A stretch of DNA of 64,000 nucleotides from assembly GCF_003576645.1 (NCBI RefSeq), contig NC_044918.1:19956612-20020611 (forward strand), given 5' to 3'. Numbering within the stretch: position 1 is the stretch's first letter; each line of letters begins with the position of its first letter. Below, in pieces: positions 1-10,708 of the stretch. The stretch comes from Ipomoea triloba (Eukaryota; Streptophyta; Magnoliopsida; Solanales; Convolvulaceae). The position numbers and the translations under genes are program-made. Under the pieces are notes generated by a model that was not told where the DNA came from, ran no database searches, and worked only from the letters and a program-made list of their open reading frames with translations.

Positions 1-1522
1 GGGAGGGGGGGGGGGGGGGGGGGGGGGCTTCTGACGACATTTCTTACTAGACAATACGTACTGAACTCTCTTGTACATTGAGCACTACGCTCAACTTTGT
101 ATACTTGATAACACTCAATAATACTCAAATACATAACGGTAACGGATTATTACCGTCACTCCCTCTCTCCTCAAACCCAATATCCCAATATATATGCACT
201 TCTTAAACATATTTTTATATTTTGTTCAATTATTAATTTCATTATTCATCCATCTTACATGCTCTATACTTTCTTCTTGCTGATGTTTCACTTACTATAT
301 AAAAATATGTTTACACATTTTTATAGTCAACCAAAAGTAAAAGGGTGAATGGATAAGGGTAAAAAGGCTTAATTCAAATAAAAAAACTGCCAAAGAATAT
401 ACAAATTAAAACATGACATTTAATTTACATCTATCTTGTATGGTTTGGATGTAAAAATTTCACTAATATGGTGATGAATCCGGGTTCTAGTCTTTTCATC
501 TGACACACCTAATCCTATATTCTTAATATATTTTTTCATAATTAATATTAGTGTCTTATATAAAAGATATATACAATAATCATTTCATATTAATTTTAGT
601 ATTAAGATAATGTGTGATATAAAATGAACAATTATATATATAATTGATTTTTCTTTTAACATAATTTGTAAATAGACTTATTTAAATATTACAGATAATT
701 TTGTTAGTTATAGTCAAATAATTTTTTTTATTAAATTAATAAAAAAACAAGTAATAATAAGTAATTTATTATTTTAAAAATATATTATTAATATTGAAAT
801 GAATCTGTTGGCTACCCATCCTATGGTAAGTGGAGAATTAATGTTAAAAATCTGAACTTAAGGTTAGCTACGTTGAGTTTTGAATGTAAGTATGCTCAAT
901 CTAAAATCTAAATCGATCTCATTGCCACTTTAATTCATATCTACTAATATCTAAGTGTTACCCAAGAACTTAATGCACATGGTACTTGACTGTTTGATAT
1001 TTCAAATAGACGGACAAAGATGGAGATCAGGTAGCAAGGACATGAGATTCCGAACGATAAGGATATATTGAATGTGATATAGATATAAATTATTTGATTT
1101 ACTTCTAATGGTATTTCGTGAATGCTTGTTGGGTTGGAGAAGTGATTTAGAAAAGTATGTGTGATTTTGTCCGAAATAATGAGTGGAAGGATAGTTTTGC
1201 CATCCCAAAATAGTCATCACCAGTTGAGCCAAATCAGATTTTTTTTTCCTAGCAAAGTCATGCATTTAAAGTGACAAAATATGAAAGTTAATTAGGAGAT
1301 TATAAATTGAAATGTGATGAAAGTTGAGGGACTAAAATTGGATTAAATTCTTAGCTTACACTTTATAATAACTGTGTTTCTTAAGTTTTGAAAATGTGTA
1401 TATGTCACTCTTTTTCTTTAAAAATAAAATTCTTGGAGTGCATTGAAGGATAAGAATATATTTTTATCTAGCTATTTGATTCTCTAGACATCTTGATTCT
1501 CCTTTATTTCAGCTTCAAATGC

Positions 1523-1533
1523 TATTATATAAG
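1523..1533 (+). promoter_or_regulatory. TATA box of SEO copy 1
   Basis: TATTATATAAG lies about 90 bp before the ATG, in a leader conserved in all five units (followed by GTGATCATTTAGTAGTG and AAGCAAACACTAC). Confidence 0.7.
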
Positions 1534-1617
1534 TGATCATTTAGTAGTGTGTAAACATAAGCAAACACTACTAACACTAGAAGTTGTCCTCATTTCCCCC
1601 CTAATTCTCAATTCAAT

Positions 1618-4600
1618 ATGGCAAACCAAACACTATTGCTATCTAGGAGAATAATTCCACAACCAACAATGGTTCTCCCATCACCAAGAAGTCAAGTTCT
1701 TGATGAGAGCATAATCAAGGAGCAGGTCTTGTCCACTCACAACTATGACGGTAGAAAGTTCAACACCAACTTCATTTTGAGCATTGTAGAAAACATTCTT
1801 AGTGTCAAGATGGTATGTTAATCTATTTATCACTTGTTGGTATTAGGAAGTTAAAACTATTTAAGTTTAACCAATTATTAAACTATGCACCTTCGAGTAT
1901 AATTTTTCTTATCACTTGTGATTCTATATCATTTAATTGTTAAAAATTCTCTATGTAATTTATTTGAGTTTTTTTTTTTTCACTTCTGAACCCACAACTA
2001 TGTAACTATTTTCACATTTGGTTCCTAATTATCACTTTTTTTTTTTTATATTTAGTCCCCCGATTTTTAAATCTTTGTCACATTTGGTTCTGGCAATATA
2101 ATTTTCAGTCACTGGTGTCTTGTGTTAAAAGGCAAAATTATCATTTTTTATGACTTTTATCTTAAACTTTTGGGGGAGGGAATTGAAAATGGCAATTTTG
2201 TCCATCAAGATAAATCACTAGCTTGAAATTTGGTCACTAATGACTAAAAATTAGGTTAGGAAAACCAAATGTGACAAAATTTTCAAAGTTGTGAGATTGA
2301 ATATGAAAAAATTTATAGTTAGGAATCAAATATAAAAATGATCCTATAGCATTACTTGTGGGACAAATTAAAACGTGAAAAAACTCTAATTTGTTTATTA
2401 ACTGTAGAAGCTAAAATGTTGTTTTGAATGTGTTGTGGGGTTGAGGGTATTGGTGAAGAAGCAGGGGTGGAGAAGTTGAATCAAGTTGAAGAGCTCATCA
2501 ATTACGAACAACTTCCTACTCATATCAGACAACTTTCATTTGAGGTGTGATTAATTAATCTTTCTAAATCATTTGATGACGAAGATGGAGCAATATATTG
2601 TTCGATCTTGAGAATTAAGTAGTACGTCTAACTATAGATATTCTGTTTTCCATAAATTTCAGATAGCATCAGCTGGTTTGAAGAGTAGTGCAAATAATGA
2701 ACACTCCACCACTATTAATGTACTGAGAATGCTATGTTCGTATTGTTGGGAAGATAAGATGGTGTTGATGCTCTCAGCTTTCTCCATTACACTGGCAATG
2801 CCTCACAAGTTGGAACAACTCAAGCAAAAAGCAATTGTTGATTGCATCACTTCTGTTTTACAACTCACTAAATGCGTGGTTGAGCTCAAACAAACTAAGC
2901 CATCTAATTACTCTATGCCGCAATCAATAATCTCTGCCTTGCCAATTGCGAGTTATTGGATAGGTAGAAGTGTTATTGGGAGTGTGGGTGCTTATTATTG
3001 TGCTTCTCCTCAAAATCAAGTTGCACAACTTACCACTTCAATTGCTGCCATACTCCATACTTTTTCCCCAGAACTAGGTTCGTTTTATTTATTTTTTTAT
3101 TTATTGAAGATTAACTATATAATATATAAATTAATTATTTTTCATATATATGTAGAAAAGAAAAGGGCCGAGGAATCTTATGAATCATTGAAGCGTGCTT
3201 TATATTACAGTTCTTCTAGTAAGTCTGAAGTTTTCAGGCTAATGTTTAATGTCAAGGATGGAGAGATGCTATTTAAAGACAAGGTGAGATTTTGAACCTT
3301 AAACTAACAATAATGTTCATTATTTACTATTATTCTTTGCTATATATGTATTTTTAATTATCAAAAATAGGTTAATATTATATATATTTAAAGAGTTGTG
3401 GAACTATTTCATCCAACTGCCTAAGGTTAAAAGCATGCAATAAAAATAAATATTTGGTATGTATATATGTATATTAGGGATTAAATGATTGGAACAGCAC
3501 AAGAGTGGTCCTGCTAATTACCCAAGGCCTTGACATCTCTGAACGGAGGATTCATTTTCTGAAATGGTTTGCCCGGCGTGCTAATACAAGACTACTTTGG
3601 ATTCCAATGGCTCAGGATAATGAAGCATCATGGACTACTGAGGATGAGCAACAATTTGCAAGATTAAAAAGAAGGATGCCCAGCATCTGGTACTGGTTGA
3701 ACAATCTGCAAAAAATGATTTCACCACAATTTATTAGATTTGTTAAAGAGCAACTCTTTCCAGACTTCCAGATGGGAGGGGAGCCAATCATTGTTTCATT
3801 AGATCAGCAAGGAAGAATTGTTCATCCAAATATAATGCACATGATACATATATGGGCTTGTGCATATATTGAAGAAAATACATTAGGAGTTCAAGGAATA
3901 TATAATATAACTGCTTTGGTAAAAGAAGAGTTGAAGAAAGGGACTTCGAACGTCGATCGTGTGGTACCTGAAATCAATGATATGATAAGTGTTTTGGTTG
4001 GTGACATTGACAACAAGATAGTTGCTTGGGGACGCAATATTGAAATGAAGATACAAAATTTGGTATGATCTCTTTCATGCATTTATCTATTTCCAAAGTC
4101 ATCATGTTCTTAGAAAAAATACAATTATGTTAATGATTTAAAAAAAAAAAATTATTTGTAGATTCACTCCCCCACTCCCTCCAAACAAGTAGTCTTGGCT
4201 TGTTTTTTTTTTTTTTTTTTTTTTTTTTTTCTTTTCAAAATTTTGGCATTTTATAACATTAATTTTCATATTTTCATTCATAATCAGATAGAACAATCCA
4301 CTCCGTATAACAACGAAAGGGAAATATTTCTGTGGCAACAAGAACCAAATTGCAGCCTCGACCTTGTGGTAGGAACACGTGGCCGCAATGTTTATCTTAG
4401 TAATTATGAGATACAATATTGGGTATGACTTCTAGCTTCAACCTCTTATGAACTATACTATACACTACATGCCTACGGCCTCTTATTTCTTTTACAAATT
4501 GTTTAGCAATTATATATGTTTTTTAATGTCTTCAGTTTGGCACAGAAGATTATATTTTCTTATACGGAGGAAATGATGTTAACTGGGTTCGAGAATTCAC

Positions 4601-5205
4601 TACCAAGGTAAGTGAGTTTGCTTCCAAAATCCAATTGATCTTGAATGTAAAGTTGGCCTACGTCGGTAAAAATAAGTTGATAAGAACAATCATTCATAAA
4701 GAAAAATTGAGTCATTATACATTCAATGAATCCTACTTGGTATGGCGGTTTTGGACCCGTCTTCGAAGCATGTTTTTGTCAAGAATCCATTATTTGGACG
4801 CAATTAATCACTTTGGTGAAGAGTGCAATGATGAAATTTTGCAAGGACTCAAGAAATTGTTGGCCTATGAAGGTAAGAATACAAGAATTGAAGGATGGGC
4901 CTTGCTAAGCAAAGGAAAGAAGATTGTTGTATGTGGGCATGGAGCTAAAATACTGCAAGTTATAAATGAGTATGAGATTTGGAAGGAAAACATAGCCACC
5001 AAAGGTTTTGATGAGGCATTCAAAGACCATCATGCTTACTTCTTCTTCTTCCTTAAAAAGTCATTCTTGTTGTGCTCTTGAATATTCAACTACCTTGAGC
5101 AAAATTCCAGAGAATGAGAAATGCCCCGAGTGTTCTTACTCGATGCATAAATTTGTTACCTTCACATGTTGTCATGGTCATGAAATTGACTTCCACGAAG
5201 ATTAG
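1618..5205 (+). CDS. SEO (sieve element occlusion) gene, copy 1, with a C-terminal frameshift
   Basis: SEO proteins are the phloem P-proteins that form filaments or forisomes in sieve elements and are thought to plug them after wounding. Proposed exons: 1618-1812, 2446-2544, 2663-3077, 3156-3283, 3478-4062, 4288-4422 and 4536 onward, all with GT-AG borders and compatible phases. Exons 1-4 hold the N-terminal SEO domain (CWEDKMVLML, YWIGRSV). Exon 5 holds the middle domain (LLWIP, GRIVHPNIMHM, IHIW). Exons 6-7 hold the C-terminal domain (FLYGGND, RFWTRLRSMFLSR, EGWALLSKG). Compared with its paralogs, exon 3 lacks nine codons in frame, near 2787. A 5-bp loss beside a TTC repeat at about 5033 shifts the frame, so translation stops at 5081 (about 700 aa). 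The Cys-rich C-terminal motif, still readable in another frame to 5205, is lost. It is either a truncated protein or an early pseudogene. Confidence 0.85.
1980..2350. repeat. Foldback (MITE-like) sequence in intron 1 of SEO copy 1
   Basis: CACATTTGGTTCCTAATTAT near 2012 is matched in reverse by the stretch around 2319-2336 (TTAGGAATCAAATAT), with an inner pair CACATTTGGTT / AACCAAATGTG. Intron 1 is 633 bp here against 288 bp in copy 2. Copies 3, 4 and 5 keep only the right end. Confidence 0.65.
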
Positions 5206-6469
5206 TACTAGATGGTGTGTTTGGTTTCCAATTTTTATGTGTAATTATATTAGTCATTTTCATTATAGTATATATATGTTTCTTTCAGTTTAATCTTATT
5301 GCCATTTTAAATTTTATGTATCTTTTTAGACCCTATGTTCATGCTAATTGCTAAATTACGAAAGAGGTAAATAGTCAATACACCACATAAATACTCTATA
5401 CTATAAATATAAATAGATATTTATTCCAATTAAGAATTGCGAGTTCACCCGTTATTATTTTTAGTCACCCTATTTCACAAATTTTTAAGAGTTAATTCTA
5501 GAAATAGTCCTTCGACTATTGACTTTTACCAATTTTTGTCCTCGATTTTTAATTTTTAACAAAGTTGGTCTCTTAACTATTGATTTTGTACCAATTTTGA
5601 TCATTCTGTTAAATCTATGTTAAATAGGTGTTAAAATTGAGGGCATAAATGTAAAATTAAATATTTAATCTTTTCATTGGTGTTTAGGCAAGTCATACCT
5701 GGCTAGTTTGACACTCTCATCTCCCCCATGTGCCAAGCTATATTATATTGTCTCTTCCTTTCTAATTTTCTTTGTTTAATATTTGAAATTTAAACAAATT
5801 TTATACTGACTATGTGTTTTATCGATTTTTTTTTTTGAAAACTATATTATTAGTCTAAATTTAAACTATATAACTAATTTTAAATTTAAACTATATAACT
5901 AATTTTAGATTTCATTGATGATGTTATAGCTGTGATATTAACTAAAAATATAATTCATTAAAACTCTATCTAGCATGTGATTCATCAAAATTTTATATCA
6001 AATTCATCAAAATTCCAAATATTTGAATATCACAAATTTAATTGGTGTAGAATCTTTGATTAATTAGTTTGATGATGCAGGCTCTTAGCAGTCATATCTA
6101 ATGTAATTGGGAATTTGGTGGAAAAGTTGATGAATTAGCTACCCCTCTATATATATATGGATGGGATCACATAAGAACGGATGTCTGAGTAAAAATTAAG
6201 AACTCATCCGTCATATTAACGGCTCTGAAAGAAAAACACTGTAACATTTTAGTAGATATTTCAAACTTTAAATTGCACCGAACTAAACTGTAAAGTGCAT
6301 CCGATGGTATATAGAAGTGCACTTCACATCACAAGGCGCGACATTTTGTAATATTGTTTGATACACTTTGTTGTTTTGTTCGGGCTTTCCCTTGCTTTAG
6401 AATTAGAATCATTGATCATTTTCACGTGCACTTGTTTTATATCTTGAATGCAATGGTAGTTATCAACAC

Positions 6470-6512
<43 letters not shown>
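5206..6512 (+). other. 3' spacer of SEO copy 1
   Basis: It holds the 3' end and AT-rich spacer, then a block shared with unit 2 (6155-6355 matches 12945-13150, with GGGATCACATAAGAACGG and CTGTAACATTTTAGTAGA), and a TA microsatellite at 6473-6512. No gene seen. Confidence 0.6.
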
Positions 6513-6517
<5 letters not shown>

Positions 6518-7352
6518 TGCACTCCTGTGCGTACTGTCGCCCAGGTAAGAAATGAGAACGCTTCACAGCCGTCCACGTGTCCAGATCAACGAATCAGATG
6601 CAATTTAAAAAAAAAAAAAAAAGACGCGGTGACATTTTTGTAAATAACTGGAACTTTGGTGCACCTAGTTTCACTTACAAGTGCACCTAGTTTCACTTAT
6701 AAGTGCACCTAATTTCACTTATAAGTGCACCTAGTTTCACTTATAAGTGCACCTAGTTTTACTTACAAATGCACCTATTTTCGCACATATTTTCACTTAC
6801 AAGTGCAAATAATTTAACTTGTTAATATTCATGCATCTATTTTCGCAAATATTTTCACTTACAAATGCAAGTAATTTACCTTGTTAATATTCATACACCT
6901 AGTGCAACATAGGTGCACCTAGTTATAACATTAGGTGCACTTAGTATTGATGCTCAGTGTACAATTCACTTGCACCTGTAATACATTTTATTTGCATCTG
7001 CAATACACTTTACTTGCACTTGTGCAAGTAATTTACTTTGTTAACATTCATGCACCTGGGTGCAACTTATGTGCACCTAGTTATAACATTAGGTGCACTT
7101 AGTATTGATGCTCATTGTACAATTTACTTGCACTTGTAATACATTTTACTTGCACGTGTGCACCTATTTTCACTTACACGTGCAAGTAATTTACCTTGTT
7201 AGCATTTATGCACCTGGGTGCACCTATGGGCACCTAGTTATAACATTACGTGCACCTAGTTATAACGTTATGTGCAACTACATTCCGGACACGTGGCGTG
7301 CTGTGATTCGTCCGCAGTTCTCTCCTAGGCGGCCAGTACGCACCAGATCCTA
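6513..7352. mobile_element. TIR element with a GTGCACCTAG-repeat core, inserted in a TA microsatellite
   Basis: The left end (AGGGTTGCACTCCTGTGCGT) and right end (reverse complement AGGATCTGGTGCGTACTGG) form an imperfect inverted repeat of about 75 bp that includes GTGCGTACTG and CCACGTGTCC on both sides. Both flanks are TA dinucleotide runs. The 650-bp core is degenerate direct repeats of about 22 bp around GTGCACCTAG and TTTCACTTACAAGTGC, plus longer period repeats. It has no transposase. Unit 2 lacks it. The superfamily is unknown. Confidence 0.75.
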
Positions 7353-7404
7353 TATATATATATATATACCCGGGTGGTGGGGGCGCATATCATGATATTA
7401 TATA

Positions 7405-8640
7405 TATACACTCTCAAGTCACGGTTTGTTCTTTCAATTCTGTCTGTCACTGCTTTTATCATTTCTGATTGTGATGTAGTAGCTACACTCTACTCCTTTG
7501 CAATGGCTATTGGAGATCAGATGATGCATTCATCAAATTTGCCATCTTTACAGAAAGCTAAGGTGGTAATACTATTTTATACATGCGATTAGGCATTATA
7601 TTTGTCAATATTAAATTGATGTGTACTTCAAACAGGTTTAAAGCTAGTATATATATATTATTAGAATTGGAATTTCTAGGAGAGGAATATAATGGTCCAA
7701 ATTTGGTGGTTTCACTGGACAAAAAGCAACAAAGACAGACAAATGTAAAGAAGTATTTGGTGGTTTCACTGAAACAAGCTGAGCTACACTACCCTCTCTT
7801 TATGTCTTGGTGTTGAAGGAGTATTTTACAAGAAGCTGTAACAAGCAACTTCAACCAGAAAAAAGGACAAAAGAAAAAGTAGCAAACAAAGCCAAGATAT
7901 TAAGTCATTGTGTATATATAGAATATAATTCATGAAATTAGGATACCAATTCAAGCTATGACAACTAAGAATGATGGACTTTAAGCTAATGGGAATAATG
8001 AATGTATTCAAGAATGAGATAAAGTTATTGTCATGGAGACAAAACTTTTATTTATAGGTTCAGTATATGTTAATTGCACTCAACCTTGATAAGGAATCCA
8101 ATTCTCCACCCTAACTGCATAGAAATGAGGAGAAATTTTGGAGAATGAGGATAGGGATGAGGGAGAGTTTCATTCCCTGGTAAGGGTAGGGCCGCCAAAT
8201 ATATATTCTAATTAATGTCGTAGTTTTTTTCTTCTCACAATAAATACTATTACTAAAAAAATAAAAAATCAATGTGCAATGTAAACGAAATGGTCCAAAG
8301 TATGTGAGAATATTAACATTTAAACAAAAAAATAAGAATGAAGTATCAATTACGACTATGTCACATATCAAATAAAAAATAAAACATTAAAAATTATAAA
8401 AATTTTAGTGGGATTGGGGAATCCCCACCCTCAAGTAACCCTCTGGGGATGGGGAGTTATTTCCCATCCCCGGGTAATGAGAATGGAGGAGAAAGTTGGG
8501 GGCGGGACAAGGATGTGCCATATAATTGTCACGCTCCCCGACATCTCTACAAATAATTGCATTTATTCAAATGTTGTGTACATAGATTTTTAATTATTTA
8601 TTTTTCTTATTTCTTTAGCCAATTGAGATGATTTGCACAC
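7405..8640 (+). repeat. Conserved tail block, unit 1 copy
   Basis: Similar blocks are at about 14706-15213 plus 16531-17290, at 26305-27330, and (shortened) at 34195-35300. Each starts with a TCTGTCTGTCACTGCTTTT-like stretch and contains CCTTTGCAATGGCTATT, AAGGTGGTAATACTATTTTA, and later a G/C-rich foldback (TGGGGAATCCCCACC). Short frames (FAMAIGD, SLQKAKVV) are not kept open in all copies, so I do not call a gene. It may be a fragment of an old gene or element duplicated with the unit. Confidence 0.6.
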
Positions 8641-10613
8641 GCTTAAGGGCATTCCCACCAGTATTTTTTTGGATATGTTTTCCAGAACTAAAAATTAGGG
8701 GTGGAGTTTTTAATTGATGGGATGAGAATTTTTGTTAAAACTTATTCCCCTGCAAAACATGTATTTTTTGCATGATGCCTACGCCAGCTGTACCCATTTT
8801 TGAACTGCGCTCGCTGGGCGCTTCAGAGTAGCCGCTACTTGACGATCACTCTAAATCTGTAATTAAATTTTGAATGATTTAATTACAATTATAATTTAAA
8901 ATAATTAAAATATAGTTGATATATATTAACAGTTTATACAAAAATTATTTTGAGATTCAGATAAATTGGGGATGATGAGGTAGATGCTAGAGCTTACAAA
9001 AAAAATTAGAGAAAAAATCTCAACGTACGGTTGGTGATATTATAAATCTCACCCAATCTAGAATCACTGAGTTGGAGTATCCAACTTAAACCCAAAAATA
9101 ATTGCAAACACACAGATTTTAAACATTATTCAGACAGAATCACATGAAGTACGTACTAATACTATAATGGCTAAATTGTCTTTCACTTGTTTCTCTCCCC
9201 CACAAACCACTCCTACTCTCCACAACATTTCCTACCTAATTTCTAAACCCAAATCCCTATCGCTCCTTACTTCCTCCCTGATCTCCGTCCTCAAACCCAA
9301 TATCACATAATTGTCACCAAATATATATGCACTTCTCAAACATATTTTTATATTTAATTGTTCAATTATTAATTCATGGGGATGGGATGCTCTTCGGCAT
9401 GGAACGATCCAAGAGGTAATTAATTTCATTATTCATCCACCTTACGTGCTTTATACTTTCTTCTGCCTGATGTTTTGCTTACTATATTAAAATATGTTTA
9501 CACATTTTTATATTCAACCAAAAGTAAAAGGATGAATGGATAAGGTAAAAAGGTTTAATTCAAATAGAAAACTGCTAAAGGAAAGAATATGCAAAACATG
9601 ACATTTAAGAATGGTGATTAATTTAGATCTATCTTGTATTGTTTGAATGTAAAAATTTCACCAATATGGAGATGAGTCGGGGTTCTAGTCTTTCATCTTA
9701 CTCACCTAATCCTGTATTCTTAATATATTGTTTATAATTAATATTAGTGTCGTATATAAAATATATATACAATAATAATAATCATTTCATATTAATTTTA
9801 GTATATATTAAGATAATGTGTGATATAAAAAGAACAATTATATATATAATTTATTTTTATTTTAACATAATTTGTGAATAGACTTATTTAAATATTACGG
9901 ATAATTTTATTAATATAGTCAAATAATATTTTTTTATTAAATTTAATAAAAAAACAAGTAATAATAATTAATTTATTATTTTAAAAATATATTATTAATA
10001 TTGAAATGAATCTGATCTGTTGGGTACCCATCCTATGGTAAGTGGAGAATTAATGTTAAAAATTTGAACTTAAGGTTAGCTAGGTTGTGTTTTGAATATG
10101 AGTATTCTCAATCTAAACCGATGACATTGCCACTTTAATTTATATCCGATTCTGAACAAGGGTATATTGAGAGTGATATAGATATATAGTACCTCCGACA
10201 TAAATGACGTCTAATGGTATGTTGTGAATGCTTCTTGTGTTGAAGAAATGATTTAGAAAAGTATGTGTGATTTTGCCTGAAATAATGAGTGGAATGATAG
10301 TTTTGCCCTCCAAAAATAGGCATCACGTGTAGAGTCAAATCTAATTTTTGTTCATAGTCATAGTCATGCATTTAAAGTGAAAATTTTGAAAGTTAGGAGA
10401 TTATACATTGAAATGTGGTAAAAGTTGAGGGGTTAAAATTGGATTAAATTCTTAGCATACACTTTATAATAACGTGTAGCTTAAATCTTGGAAATTTGTT
10501 TATATATTATCACTCTTTTTTCTTTATAGATATAATTCTTGGAGTGCACTGAAGGATAAGAATATATTTTTATCTAGCCTTATGATTCTCCTTCTTTTTA
10601 GCTTCAAATGCTC

Positions 10614-10624
10614 TTATATATAAG
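10614..10624 (+). promoter_or_regulatory. TATA box of SEO copy 2
   Basis: TTATATATAAG at the conserved position about 90 bp before the ATG. Confidence 0.65.
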
Positions 10625-10708
10625 TGATCATTTAGCAGTGAGTAGACATAAGCAAACACTACTAATACTAGAAGCTGCCCTCATTTCCCCCTTAATTCTC
10701 AATTCAAT

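Larger units (their letters stand above)
1..8967 (+). repeat. SEO array unit 1
   Basis: First copy of the roughly 9-kb unit, cut by the left window edge. Order: upstream block, SEO copy 1, 3' spacer (5206-6512), TIR element (6513-7352), conserved tail block (about 7405-8860). The unit repeats with start-codon spacing of 9091, 9136, 8084 and 15187 bp; the last spacing is 9461 bp after removing the copia element. Unit borders are set by the sequence GATGATGAGGTAGATGC near 8968 and 18092. Confidence 0.85.

Noticed and set aside
1002..1265. Minus-strand frame of 63-87 codons upstream of SEO copies 1, 2 and 3
   Set aside because: It is shared only because the whole upstream block is duplicated. 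Length and ends vary, it is not open in unit 5, and no family was recognised.
3891..4082. Minus-strand frame starting MHERD, present behind exon 5 of copies 1, 3, 4 and 5
   Set aside because: It is the antisense shadow of a conserved coding exon. Its conservation is explained by the SEO reading frame and recent duplication.
6600..7300. Possible CRISPR-like or centromeric array
   Set aside because: The repeats are degenerate, have no unique spacers, and are bounded by TIRs, so they are the core of a mobile element in a plant genome.
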